Positions 16,388 to 24,880 of a DNA stretch of 64,000 nucleotides are shown piece by piece. The notes beneath the pieces were generated by a model, which saw nothing but the letters and a program-made list of their open reading frames with translations, was not told the origin of the DNA and did no database searches. Each line of letters opens with the position of its first letter. Within the stretch, counting starts at the first letter, position 1. The position numbers and the translations under genes are program-made. This stretch comes from Ruminococcus flavefaciens (lineage in GTDB: Bacteria > Bacillota > Clostridia > Oscillospirales > Ruminococcaceae): contig NZ_FNWV01000001.1 in NCBI RefSeq assembly GCF_900108555.1, forward strand, positions 448,973 to 512,972. The letters run 5' to 3'.

Positions 16388-17667
16388 TGAAAAAAGATCT
16401 GATGAAAAGGTTTGTAACAACAGCAATGGCTTCCGTAATGATGTATTCGGTACTGCCCGTAAGTGCATCTGCCAAAGGAACAGACGGTTCAACTATCGTG
16501 GTATCCCTTGGCGATTCGTACTCGTCGGGCGAGGGTATCCCCGAATTCTACGGACAGAACAAGAAATGGGAGGAAAAGGTTTACGATGAGGACTGGCTTG
16601 CTCACAGATCAACAAAGAGCTGGCCGGGACTGCTCCAGATCCCGAATATCAGCGGTACACTGAGCAATTACAACGTAAAGGAGAAGAATTCTTCAAAGTG
16701 TAAATGGTACTTCGGTGCAGTATCAGGTGCAGAGACAAGACATTTCAGCAAGGAACGTCAGAAAAAAAGCACATACAAAAGGCTCTCCTTGTTCAAGACA
16801 TTGAAGACTACATCATATCTGCCAAAGCAGCTCGATGTTTTCAACAAGGTCAGCGGAGATGTTGATTATGTTACTTTGACAGTCGGCGGAAACGATGTCA
16901 AATTTGAGGATATAATCACAACTTGTGCAACAGGAAGTACATATCTCCATTTCGGCAATGACAAGCTCAAGATCGAGAAAATGATGGACGATCTCTGGGC
17001 ATCATTCGATACCACAAGAGCAAACATCAAGGGCGTATATACCGATATACAGTCCAAGGCAGGTGCTCAGGCTAATATCATCGTAGCAGGCTATCCAAAG
17101 CTTCTTGACAAGGACGGCAAGGGCGTTCTTATCAGCGAAAAGGAAGCCACTATAGTAAATCAGAACGTTACCAAGTTCAATAACGCTATCCGCAGCATCG
17201 TAAACGAATGCAGAGGACAGGGCATGAATATCCACTTCGTTGACGTTGAAGCTGAATTCGACAAGGACGGCGGACATCAGGCTTACTCCGACAATGCATG
17301 GATAAACAAGATAATCCTTGCAAAGCAGTCTGAGGATCTGGATCAGAGCGGTCTTGGAAGCTCATATTCAGTACATCCTAACGAGGAAGGCGCAAAGGCT
17401 TATGCAAGATGCGTAAACGCTAAGATCAGAGAGATTGAGAACAACAAGAACAAGAAGAATACCCGCAGCGTTACTACTGCTCCTGTTGTTACTGAGATAA
17501 CAACTGAGGCAGCACTGACAACTGTAGTAACAACTGCTGCTGAAACAACAGTTGCAGCTGAAACTACTGCTGCGATAAGCGAAGAAAATATCGCTGTAAC
17601 AGAGACAACTGCTGCCGAAGCTGAGATCACTACAGAAGCAGCTGAGCTTGTTAAAGAAGCAGGCTGA
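16387..17667 (+). CDS. Secreted SGNH/GDSL-family hydrolase
   Basis: 426 residues. A signal peptide ends near SASAKG. Block I is VSLGDSYSSGEG (nucleophile Ser), block III is TVGGNDVKF, and block V is SVHPNEEGAKAY (catalytic His), so the esterase set is complete. This family deacylates lipids or removes acetyl groups from glycans; the substrate cannot be told. The last 65 residues are a Thr/Ala/Glu-rich tail (TTAAETTVAAETTAA) typical of a wall-spanning or glycosylated linker, with no sortase motif. A terminator follows at 17680. Confidence 0.85.
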   Translation: MKKDLMKRFVTTAMASVMMYSVLPVSASAKGTDGSTIVVSLGDSYSSGEGIPEFYGQNKKWEEKVYDEDWLAHRSTKSWPGLLQIPNISGTLSNYNVKEKNSSKCKWYFGAVSGAETRHFSKERQKKSTYKRLSLFKTLKTTSYLPKQLDVFNKVSGDVDYVTLTVGGNDVKFEDIITTCATGSTYLHFGNDKLKIEKMMDDLWASFDTTRANIKGVYTDIQSKAGAQANIIVAGYPKLLDKDGKGVLISEKEATIVNQNVTKFNNAIRSIVNECRGQGMNIHFVDVEAEFDKDGGHQAYSDNAWINKIILAKQSEDLDQSGLGSSYSVHPNEEGAKAYARCVNAKIREIENNKNKKNTRSVTTAPVVTEITTEAALTTVVTTAAETTVAAETTAAISEENIAVTETTAAEAEITTEAAELVKEAG

Positions 17668-17679
17668 TATATGACATTA

Positions 17680-17714
17680 AACTGTGCCTTTATAAAATAA
17701 GGGCACAGTTTTTT
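17680..17714 (+). terminator. Terminator after the SGNH hydrolase gene
   Basis: AACTGTGCC pairs with GGCACAGTT, followed by a T-run. Confidence 0.88.
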
Positions 17715-17779
17715 CATGTGGGATACTAAGTCAATTAAATCTGTAATCAACTATTTCAGAAGCGTGGGAATATATTTTG

Positions 17780-17830
17780 TTGTTAATTAACAAAATATTT
17801 GTTGACTTATGAATAAAAATGCGATATAAT
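17780..17830 (+). promoter_or_regulatory. Promoter with upstream 14-bp palindrome, zinc-ribbon LRR gene
   Basis: TTGACT at 17802-17807 and TATAAT at 17825-17830, 17 nt apart. The perfect palindrome TTGTTAATTAACAA lies at 17780-17793, eight bases before the -35, in the usual place for an activator site. Confidence 0.7.
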
Positions 17831-17878
17831 GATATAAACTCATAAATATATTACACGACTGAAAGAAGGCGGATAACA

Positions 17879-19027
17879 ATGTATGTACAGGGTAAATGCT
17901 ACAAATGCGGCGGATTTCTTGCTGTTGACGATACAGAGGACGCATCTGTCTGCCCGTTCTGCAATAAAGCTTTTATCGTAAAAAAGGCTATAGCCAGCTA
18001 TAACGAAGCTGCACCTGATAGTGCCGATATCGTAAAAACCTCCTATACTTCTGACAGCGACTTCGTTGTTGAAAGAAGCGTTCTTATCCGCTATAATGGT
18101 TATACAAATAAGGATATACGAATACCTGACGGAATCTCAGTTATCGGAGAAATAGCTTTTCAAGGCATGAACAACATAGAGTCGGTGTTTATCCCCGAGG
18201 GTGTCGAGATAATAGGCGAAGGAGCTTTTTCTGGCTGCAAAAACCTGCATACTATCCATATTTCAGAGGGCGTTGAAACTATTGATATAGACGCATTTAA
18301 CGGCTGTGTAAGTCTGAAGGACATAAAATTCCCCGACAGTGTCAAAAACATCGAAGCAGGTGCTCTTGCAGGCTGCACAAGTCTTGAATCCGTCAATATC
18401 CCGAAAGGTCTCGAACTTCTGCCGTGGAGGATATTTGAAGGCTGTACGAGCTTGAAATTCATCAGTATCCCGCCTAAAGTAAAGACTATTGAGGACTACG
18501 CCTTTGCTGAGTGTACAGGTCTGGAAAGCGTCAGCTTTGAAAGTATGCACCCTGACGGTGATCCCACAACAGGTCTTAAAAGAATAGGCATGAATGCTTT
18601 CAGGAACTGCACTGCTCTCATCAGCATAAATATCCCCGAAACACTTGAATATATCGGCAATCAGGCTTTCAGAGGCTGCTCGGGAATGAAAAAAATACTT
18701 ATCCCCGACAGCGTAAAAGCCATATATCCCTACGCTTTTGCCGATTGTACAAGTCTTGAACAGGTCACCTTTGAAGGCGATACAGAGCTTTATAAAGGAA
18801 GCAATCCCTATAAATACGGAAAAAATCCTGCTACATTTTTCAACTGTCCGAAGCTCCTTAACGTTACCTACAGCAAGGTGCAGAAGAATTACTGGGCATT
18901 CCCTGCGTATTCCAAATCTCAGGAGCCTAAAAACATCGAAAACGGACTGTGCAGATACTGCGGCGGCGAATTCAAAGGCGTTTTTGATAAAGTATGCTCC
19001 GTATGCAAAGCACGCAAGGATTACTAA
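17879..19027 (+). CDS. LRR_5 protein bracketed by two zinc ribbons
   Basis: 382 residues without signal peptide or membrane helix. Residues 1-35 form a zinc ribbon (CYKCGG and CPFC). About residues 70-330 are seven to eight BspA-type LRR_5 repeats of 23 residues with the pattern IPxxVxxIxxxAFxxCxxLxxV. The C-terminus ends in a second zinc ribbon (CRYCGG and CSVC). The protein is therefore predicted to be cytosolic, unlike the secreted BspA relatives. The repeats probably bind a protein partner; the zinc ribbons may mediate further contacts. Single-gene unit with its own promoter and terminator. Confidence 0.85.
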   Translation: MYVQGKCYKCGGFLAVDDTEDASVCPFCNKAFIVKKAIASYNEAAPDSADIVKTSYTSDSDFVVERSVLIRYNGYTNKDIRIPDGISVIGEIAFQGMNNIESVFIPEGVEIIGEGAFSGCKNLHTIHISEGVETIDIDAFNGCVSLKDIKFPDSVKNIEAGALAGCTSLESVNIPKGLELLPWRIFEGCTSLKFISIPPKVKTIEDYAFAECTGLESVSFESMHPDGDPTTGLKRIGMNAFRNCTALISINIPETLEYIGNQAFRGCSGMKKILIPDSVKAIYPYAFADCTSLEQVTFEGDTELYKGSNPYKYGKNPATFFNCPKLLNVTYSKVQKNYWAFPAYSKSQEPKNIENGLCRYCGGEFKGVFDKVCSVCKARKDY

Positions 19028-19040
19028 GCAGCAATAATAT

Positions 19041-19082
19041 ATCCCCTTAAACTCGCAAAGCCTGCCGTTTAAGGGGATTTTT
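19041..19082. terminator. Bidirectional terminator between LRR gene and cotJ operon
   Basis: ATCCCCTTAAA pairs with TTTAAGGGGAT around a loop of 16 nt. The right side overlaps the stop codon of cotJC. Confidence 0.8.
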
Positions 19083-19641
19083 GCTGTATCAAATTATTGC
19101 AGCATGAACGAAGCGGTTCACCAAACCGCTGGTAATGAACTATCTCGCGCTCACGCAAAAAGCGGATAGGGTCACGAACATCAGGATCATCTGCAAGACG
19201 AAGAATATTGTCGTATGTGGTGCGAGCTTTCTGTTCAGCTGCCATGTTCTCACTAAGATCGGTTATCACATCGCCTTTTGACTGGAAATACGCTGCCGTA
19301 AACGGAGTTCCCGAAGCTGCAACAGGGTATATTCCCGTAGTATGATCCACGAAATAAGTGTCAAAACCGCTTGCCTTAATCTCCTCCATAGAAAGATCCT
19401 TTGTAAGCTGATAAAGAATAGCCGATATCATTTCAAAATGCGCCAGCTCCTCAGTGCCCACATCAGTCAGCAATCCCTTGATCTCACCATAGGGCATGGC
19501 GTATCTCTGGTTAAGATATCTAAGCGATGCACTAAGCTCACCGTCAGGACCGCCAAGCTGCGATATAATTATCTTAGCGAGCTTTGCATTGGGAGTTTTA
19601 ATATTTACGGGATATTGAAGTTTCTTCTCATACTGCCACAT
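19069..19641 (-). CDS. cotJC: Spore coat protein CotJC (manganese-catalase-like)
   Basis: 190 residues. The ferritin-like four-helix fold of non-haem manganese catalases is recognisable from the metal-ligand segments ELSASLRYLNQRY, GTEELAHFEMI, ENMAAEQKART and EREIVHYQRF, each with the expected Glu/His pairs. In Bacillus CotJC belongs to the spore coat or its precursor layers. It is the last gene of the cotJA-cotJB-cotJC operon, 3 nt after cotJB. Confidence 0.93.
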   Translation of the reverse strand: MWQYEKKLQYPVNIKTPNAKLAKIIISQLGGPDGELSASLRYLNQRYAMPYGEIKGLLTDVGTEELAHFEMISAILYQLTKDLSMEEIKASGFDTYFVDHTTGIYPVAASGTPFTAAYFQSKGDVITDLSENMAAEQKARTTYDNILRLADDPDVRDPIRFLREREIVHYQRFGEPLRSCCNNLIQQKSP

Positions 19642-19644
19642 AGT

Positions 19645-19893
19645 TTATCTCCTTTCCCACGGCCACGGATCATCTATCCACGACCAATGCTGCATATCGT
19701 TGTTCTGTTCGGGAGTTAAAGGTCCGAAGCGTCTGTTGTACTCATCAATAGCGTTCTGACGAAGCTCCTTATACTTACTGAACATTGCAAGAGCACGCTG
19801 ACAGTTGGGGTGGGTATCGAGATAGAGATTCAGCTCTTTAAGTGTAAAATCGTATTTTTTTATCTTATTAAGAAGTATTCTACGTTCATTCAT
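19645..19893 (-). CDS. cotJB: Spore coat protein CotJB
   Basis: 82 residues, the usual CotJB size. The family pattern is clear: a helical KKYDFTLKELNLYLDTHP segment, then YNRRFGPLTP and a Trp-rich end WSWIDDPWPWE. It overlaps the end of cotJA by 4 nt (ATGA) and precedes cotJC. Role in coat assembly is known from Bacillus. Confidence 0.92.
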   Translation of the reverse strand: MNERRILLNKIKKYDFTLKELNLYLDTHPNCQRALAMFSKYKELRQNAIDEYNRRFGPLTPEQNNDMQHWSWIDDPWPWERR

Positions 19894-20147
19894 ATTTTGT
19901 CGCCACCTCCCGAAAAAGGCAGGTCAAGGTCAGGAAACATAGTTCCCCTGCTCAGAGCCTTGTCATCATCATAGGTCTCTCCCCACTGCTGAAATGGAAC
20001 ATATGCCATAGCAAGAGGAGTATTTCTCGGAAAGCGTGATATACCGCCGTTGCCATTGGTATCAGCTCTCATATTCACAGAACTCATAGAAGCTTCACGC
20101 TCACGGAGTATCATGCCTTCCATATCATCAAAAAGATCGAGTTTCAT
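19890..20147 (-). CDS. cotJA: Spore coat associated protein CotJA
   Basis: 85 residues. The C-terminal part carries the family signature LAMAYVPFQQWGETYDDDKALSRGTMFPDLDLPF. The longer N-terminus with MILREREASM is unlike the short Bacillus form. AGGAGG stands before the ATG. First gene of cotJABC. Upstream on the minus strand, CATATTAT at 20210-20203 with an AC dinucleotide 17 nt before it resembles promoters of the mother-cell sigma factors E and K, which would fit sporulation control. Confidence 0.88.
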   Translation of the reverse strand: MKLDLFDDMEGMILREREASMSSVNMRADTNGNGGISRFPRNTPLAMAYVPFQQWGETYDDDKALSRGTMFPDLDLPFSGGGDKI

Positions 20148-20202
20148 AGTTTAGTCCTCCTTTCCGCTGCGGAGAACCGTGCGAAGGTCCTCCGCACATT
20201 TC

Positions 20203-20230
20203 ATAATATGAGATATGCGACAGCAGTGTT
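20203..20230 (-). promoter_or_regulatory. Possible sigma-E/K promoter of cotJABC
   Basis: CATATTAT at 20210-20203 matches the -10 form CATAnnnT of mother-cell sigma factors. AC lies 17 nt upstream. Between it and cotJA there is an imperfect hairpin near 20174-20198. Short consensus, so the call is tentative. Confidence 0.4.
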
Positions 20231-20232
20231 AC

Positions 20233-20270
20233 AAAAAAGCCCGAAAGCATTTTCAGCTTTCAGGCTTTTT
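20233..20270. terminator. Terminator after the NUDIX gene
   Basis: AAGCCCGAAAGC pairs, with one bulge, with GCTTTCAGGCTT; A- and T-runs flank both sides. Confidence 0.82.
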
Positions 20271-20283
20271 CACATATTCCGCA

Positions 20284-20706
20284 TTACTTTTCAAAGGCTT
20301 TGTCCAATGCCCAGCTCTGCATCTCAAAGTACATTTTCCCCTTTATTTTTTCGTATTCTACCCACTCAAACACATGATCGCTCTCAACAGGCTCGCATAC
20401 TTTTGAAATAAGCTTGCCGACATAATAAGTCTGTATCGGGTGAAAAAAGCCTATAGTCTCGTGGAAACAGTAGGTCTCAGCCGAACAAATCTTTCTCCCA
20501 ACAGATACAGTATATCCAGCTTCTTCCATACATTCCCTTTCGATACACTGAATATGTGACTCGTCCTTTTCCAGACCGCCGCCAAGTAAGAACCAGCCTT
20601 TGGGAGTTTTCACAACTCCGACTTTATTACCGCAGACAGGAATGATATACGCTCCCTCCCTGTCATAGTACTCAGCATCTTCCTTTACACCGAAAACTTT
20701 ATGCAT
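20284..20706 (-). CDS. NUDIX hydrolase
   Basis: 140 residues. The NUDIX box is complete, GGGLEKDESHIQCIERECMEEAG (Gx5E-x7-RExxEExG), at about residues 42-64, so it should hydrolyse a nucleoside diphosphate linked to another moiety using Mg or Mn. The substrate cannot be read from sequence. A HxDxE-like MutT specificity feature is absent. It lies 68 nt after the small multidrug-export gene on the same strand and ends in a terminator. Confidence 0.88.
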   Translation of the reverse strand: MHKVFGVKEDAEYYDREGAYIIPVCGNKVGVVKTPKGWFLLGGGLEKDESHIQCIERECMEEAGYTVSVGRKICSAETYCFHETIGFFHPIQTYYVGKLISKVCEPVESDHVFEWVEYEKIKGKMYFEMQSWALDKAFEK

Positions 20707-20774
20707 ATTATCACCTCTTTACAATACAAAAACCGCAGCATTGTGACGTTCATCAAAATGCCGCGGCATAATTT

Positions 20775-21251
20775 TTAACCCTTGACTGCTGCAAATGCAC
20801 CGAAACCAAGAATTGTTGCAATTGTAATTATAATAGCTGCAAGTATAACTCCGAGAGTTACAGCAAGTATTGTCTTTTTGAAATCAACTTCGAGGAAGCT
20901 TGCTGCAAGAGTACCTGTCCATGCACCTGTACCCGGAAGTGGGATACCAACAAAGAGAAGCAGTGCCCAGAATATACCCTTTCCTGCTTTTTCATTGAGC
21001 TTTTCGCCGCCGCTGTGTCCCTTTTCAAGACACCATGTAAAAAACTTGCCGATACCAGGCTTGTCCTTGCCCCATTCAAGTATTTTTCTTGCAAAGAGAT
21101 AAATAAACGGCACAGGGATCATATTTCCTATCATACAGATGATAACTGCATGATACCACTTTACTCCCATACCAACGCCCAGAGGGATACCGCCTCTCAG
21201 CTCCAGAATAGGCACCATGGATAACAGAAATGTAAAAATAAACTTTTTCAT
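20775..21251 (-). CDS. Small multidrug-export family membrane protein (COG2426-like)
   Basis: 158 residues from the ATG at 21251, preferred over the GTG at 21263. Four to five hydrophobic helices. The N-terminal half has the family hallmark SMVPILELRGGIPLG, and the middle has FVGIPLPGTGAWTGTLAA. Members are annotated as putative small multidrug exporters, but the transport function is weakly supported in the literature and their membrane topology recalls DedA-type proteins. A promoter lies at 21291-21319. Confidence 0.85.
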   Translation of the reverse strand: MKKFIFTFLLSMVPILELRGGIPLGVGMGVKWYHAVIICMIGNMIPVPFIYLFARKILEWGKDKPGIGKFFTWCLEKGHSGGEKLNEKAGKGIFWALLLFVGIPLPGTGAWTGTLAASFLEVDFKKTILAVTLGVILAAIIITIATILGFGAFAAVKG

Positions 21252-21290
21252 ATCAGAACTCACTTTCTCTAATAATCACATACAGCTTAT

Positions 21291-21319
21291 ATTATCTCAT
21301 ATATTTCGGAAATAGTCAA
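21291..21319 (-). promoter_or_regulatory. Promoter of the small multidrug-export gene
   Basis: TTGACT at 21319-21314 and GATAAT at 21296-21291 with 17-nt spacing on the minus strand. Confidence 0.65.
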
Positions 21320-21347
21320 GTATTTTCCAAAGATTTTTTCAAAGCTG

Positions 21348-21376
21348 TTGACTATCTCTGCACTTTAAGATATAAT
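21348..21376 (+). promoter_or_regulatory. Promoter of the first lipoprotein PBP gene
   Basis: TTGACT at 21348-21353 and TATAAT at 21371-21376, 17 nt apart. It is divergent from the promoter at 21291-21319. Confidence 0.72.
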
Positions 21377-21440
21377 AGGTAATTGTAAAGCCGTAAGCTG
21401 TAAAAAAATGACGGCTCATAATACAATAAGGATTGATATA

Positions 21441-22895
21441 ATGAAAAAAAGAAATATGGCAGCACTTGCTGCTTCAATAGCAATGTCCTTTTCATTTGCT
21501 TCCTGTTCATCTTCTTCCGTAGGACAGGCAAATATAAGCGACACAACAACTGCCGAGACCACCGCGGCTACAGAAGCTTCTTCCGCTGAAACCACCACAT
21601 CTGCTGAAAAGTCTACAGAGTCAACACCTGGAGCTGCTGCCGTAAAGGGAAATATCTACGACTGCAAGGGCAATCTCCTTGCTTCTACGGCTGAGGACGG
21701 CAAACGCCGTATCTACGCCGATGCTTATGCAGTATCCTTTGCAAATATCCTTACTACCATGTCCGACGGATATGATGCAGCCTTTGAGGATATACTTACA
21801 ACTCCTGCCGACGGCAATATGGGCAAGTCCATACAGCTCACCCTTGACGGCGATATCCAGAATCAGATATACAGCTACATGGAAAACAACAATATAGTCG
21901 GCGCAGCAGTAGTTCTCCGTACAGACGGCTCAATTATGGCGCAGGTGAACTACCCGTCATATGATCCCCGTACCATTGAAGATCAGAAGTACGATGAGGA
22001 GCTTGCATGGGGCGAAAACGGCAACAAGGCATTCTCCAACTATGAGCCGGGTTCGTGCTTCAAGATAATGTCAGAGGTCATCGCCGACAAGCATGGAGTA
22101 TACTCCTTACACGATGACGGCACATGGGATTTCGGCAACGACCACCCTATCGTAAACTGGGATCACGAGACAAACAAGGCAAGCTACCCTATGGAGCGTT
22201 CTCTCAGCTCAGCATTTATAAATTCCAGCAATATCTTCTTTGCAAAAGCTTTCGATACTATCGGTGAAGAAGCTGTTCTCAGCGATCTTCAGACAATTTT
22301 CCACTTTGGCAAAGATGATGCATACGATATACACTGCGATTTCGGCGACCTGAGCAACAATATCGAGATAGAGGATATCGACGACCTGCGCAGAAGTGCA
22401 TTCGGTCAGTCAAAGGTGCTCACCTGCCCTATCTTCCTTGCCGCCCTCGGCAGAGAAGCCGTATTCGGCGATATGGTAACACCTTTCGTACTGAAAGCAA
22501 CTGTTGATCCTGCTGACGGCAGAACAAAGACAGGCGACGGCTCAAAGCCATATGACGTTATCGCTTCTATCCCTGTTGAATGTCGTGACAATCTTCTCAA
22601 CGGTATGAGTGGTGTTGCCTCTGATGTAGGCGTATACGCAAACGGTAACTACAGCTTCTACGCAAAGACAGGTACAGCTGAGGGCTGGAGAGGCGATTAC
22701 CTCTATATTACAGGCTGTGCAAAGAACAACAACGGCACAGGCTCGGAGAACTACGACAACTATGACAACTACGGCGAAACAGGTTCATATATCCTTGTAA
22801 TGGAAGTACAAAATCCGCAGGCTCACGGCTTTGAATTCGCGTCTCAGTCCGCAGGACTTTACAGCGGTATCCTTAACATAGTTGCAGGAAATTAA
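21441..22895 (+). CDS. Lipoprotein penicillin-binding transpeptidase, first of a tandem pair
   Basis: 484 residues. The signal peptide ends in a lipobox (SFASC), so the mature protein is lipid-anchored outside. A Thr/Ser/Glu-rich linker follows. GNIYDCKGNLLA resembles the RGxIxDRnGxxLA entry of class B PBPs, but most of the usual dimerisation region is missing. The transpeptidase motifs are complete: GSCFK (nucleophile Ser near residue 204), SSN near 261 and KTG near 409. Predicted to crosslink peptidoglycan or to be a beta-lactam-sensing relative. The gene at 23064 is a close paralogue with identical motif order. Ends with a terminator at 22915. Confidence 0.88.
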   Translation: MKKRNMAALAASIAMSFSFASCSSSSVGQANISDTTTAETTAATEASSAETTTSAEKSTESTPGAAAVKGNIYDCKGNLLASTAEDGKRRIYADAYAVSFANILTTMSDGYDAAFEDILTTPADGNMGKSIQLTLDGDIQNQIYSYMENNNIVGAAVVLRTDGSIMAQVNYPSYDPRTIEDQKYDEELAWGENGNKAFSNYEPGSCFKIMSEVIADKHGVYSLHDDGTWDFGNDHPIVNWDHETNKASYPMERSLSSAFINSSNIFFAKAFDTIGEEAVLSDLQTIFHFGKDDAYDIHCDFGDLSNNIEIEDIDDLRRSAFGQSKVLTCPIFLAALGREAVFGDMVTPFVLKATVDPADGRTKTGDGSKPYDVIASIPVECRDNLLNGMSGVASDVGVYANGNYSFYAKTGTAEGWRGDYLYITGCAKNNNGTGSENYDNYDNYGETGSYILVMEVQNPQAHGFEFASQSAGLYSGILNIVAGN

Positions 22896-22914
22896 ATACG
22901 ATCATTGTAACATC

Positions 22915-22947
22915 TTCCCTTTTGCAAATGCAGAAGGGAATTTTTTT
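22915..22947 (+). terminator. Terminator between the two PBP genes
   Basis: TTCCCTT pairs with AAGGGAA, then seven T. Confidence 0.85.
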
Positions 22948-22967
22948 ATATTCTTTTTTAAAACGTA

Positions 22968-22996
22968 TTGACGAAAAGAGAAAAAAAATGTATAAT
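22968..22996 (+). promoter_or_regulatory. Promoter of the second lipoprotein PBP gene
   Basis: TTGACG at 22968-22973 and TATAAT at 22991-22996, 17 nt apart, so the paralogues are transcribed independently. Confidence 0.68.
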
Positions 22997-23063
22997 AAAA
23001 AAAGAGAGATTTCCCACTGATTTAAAGTGGAAAAAGCTAATATTTACAAGGACGGTAATCATA

Positions 23064-24536
23064 ATGATTTTCAGGGGAAGATGGCTTATCCCACTGCTGG
23101 CTACAGCGGCTGCGGTACTGTCGTTTCCGTCCTGTTCAGCGGAAGTAGGAAAAGTTACGATCAACCGCGACTCTGATCCAAGCTCACAGCAGGAAAACAT
23201 CGGGGCACAAGCCGCTACGACAACAGAGGAAACAACAACGACCACAACTACAACAACACTGGTATACAGAGGAAATATTTACGACACTAACTATAATCTC
23301 ATAACATACGGCACATACGCCGACGAAAACCAAGATCAGCGTTTTTACGGCGAAGGCTGCGGTTATTCATTCAGCAATCTAATAAGTGCGGCATCGGCAG
23401 GCTTAGACGATGTTTTCGGCGACATTCTGCGTACAAATAATCCCACGCCCGTTGACGGGAAAGCTAACGTAGGACAGTCTATCCGCCTTACTGTAGACGC
23501 AAATGTGCAGAACGCACTTTCGACATATATGGCAAATATGGGCATGGCAGGCTCGATAGTAGTAATGAGGACAGACGGCTCGCTGCTGGCTGAGGTTTCA
23601 TATCCCAACTATGATCCCGAGCTCTTCTTCTCAGATCCGTCATACGGCGACTGCCTTATGGGCGGTACTATTGCAAACAAGGCTTTCCAGAACGCTTCAC
23701 CCGGCTCATGCTTCAAGATAATGTCAGAAGTCATCGCCGACAAGAACGGCATAACCACTCTTTACGATGACGGCACATGGGTAGACAGCGGTGCTACTAT
23801 TGTAAACTGGGATCACGATACAGGCTATTATCCTGTTCCCGAGAGAACTCTGACATCTGCATTCGTAAATTCAAGCAATATATTCTTCGCAAAGGCATTC
23901 GATACACTCGGCGCAGAAAAGGTGCTTGCAGACCTTAATGATATATTCCATTTCTGCGATCCCATACAGTGCGATTTCGGACCGATCGAGAACAATATCG
24001 AGATATACTGCCTCGACGACCTGCGCAGAAGCGCGTTCGGACAGGCTTATGTCCAAACCTGCCCCATATACCTTGCAGCTCTCGGCAGAGAAGCTGTATT
24101 CGGCGATATGGTAAAGCCATTCATCATGCAGCAGGCAGTGGATACCAACGATCCGTACACCCAGACGGTCAAGGGAAGCACTCCTTACGAAGTCATCGGA
24201 AGTATCCCTGAGAACTGCCGCGGCAATCTCCTTGAGGGTATGCGCGGAGTTGCAGGCAATCTCGGACTTTATGTCCCCGAGAACTATGAATTTTACGCCA
24301 AAACAGGCACTGCCGAAACAGGTGCGGGAGATTACCTCTACATCACAGGCTGTCTGAAAAATATCTACGACCGCACAGGCGAAAAGATCACTTATTCAAA
24401 CTATGATGAATACAAGACAAGCGGTTCATACATAATCGTTATGCAGCTGCAAAACCCTGCGGCTTTCGGATTTGATTTTGCCAGCCAGACAGGCTACCTT
24501 TATCAGGGCATAATCGACACCGTGCTTGCTTACTGA
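23064..24536 (+). CDS. Lipoprotein penicillin-binding transpeptidase, second of a tandem pair
   Basis: 490 residues from the ATG at 23064, chosen because it starts a normal lipoprotein signal (MIFRGRW, lipobox SFPSC). A Thr-rich linker precedes the entry motif GNIYDTNYNL. Catalytic motifs: GSCFK near residue 214, SSN near 270, KTG near 413. Long blocks such as CFKIMSEVIADK and DDLRRSAFGQ are shared with the preceding gene, which shows a tandem duplication. The linkers and N-termini have diverged. Both copies look active. Both have their own promoter, which argues for different regulation rather than dosage. Confidence 0.88.
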   Translation: MIFRGRWLIPLLATAAAVLSFPSCSAEVGKVTINRDSDPSSQQENIGAQAATTTEETTTTTTTTTLVYRGNIYDTNYNLITYGTYADENQDQRFYGEGCGYSFSNLISAASAGLDDVFGDILRTNNPTPVDGKANVGQSIRLTVDANVQNALSTYMANMGMAGSIVVMRTDGSLLAEVSYPNYDPELFFSDPSYGDCLMGGTIANKAFQNASPGSCFKIMSEVIADKNGITTLYDDGTWVDSGATIVNWDHDTGYYPVPERTLTSAFVNSSNIFFAKAFDTLGAEKVLADLNDIFHFCDPIQCDFGPIENNIEIYCLDDLRRSAFGQAYVQTCPIYLAALGREAVFGDMVKPFIMQQAVDTNDPYTQTVKGSTPYEVIGSIPENCRGNLLEGMRGVAGNLGLYVPENYEFYAKTGTAETGAGDYLYITGCLKNIYDRTGEKITYSNYDEYKTSGSYIIVMQLQNPAAFGFDFASQTGYLYQGIIDTVLAY

Positions 24537-24545
24537 TAATTAAGT

Positions 24546-24689
24546 CTCCCTATACAACAGGGAGTCACTCAACGTCTAACTATAGGGACGCCTTCTCTTG
24601 CAAGGCGTCCCTTACTTTTATGCTGAATTTATTGGGCTGTCGATGACGCAAGCCCCTACAGCGGAACGCCGAGGGAGGAGTTCCCTACA
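24546..24689. repeat. Array of REP-like hairpins after the PBP genes
   Basis: Four hairpins follow one another: CTCCC/GGGAG at 24546-24564; GGGACGCCTT/AAGGCGTCCC at 24585-24611; 24634-24660 (GGGCTG...CAGCCC-like stem with one mismatch, ending CCCCTACA); and 24663-24689 (GGAAC/GTTCC, ending CCCTACA). The last two end in CTAC, the complement of GTAG, directly at the hairpin foot. The remainder of 24537-24880 contains no gene; the stretch 24690-24850 shows nothing I can name. Confidence 0.7.
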
Positions 24690-24880
24690 ATTGTCTAAAA
24701 CTCTATATGAGTGTCACGGTCATATACATGGAGATTTCTATTGTTAAAAGTTCATACCCCCCCGTTAAAAGATAATTATTTCTTTAAATAGTGAGAGCAC
24801 TGATATTTTCAAACGTCTAATAAGTGAAAGGCTGAAATGTGCAGTTTATCTGCCTGTCATTTTTAAGAGGAGGTCTTACT

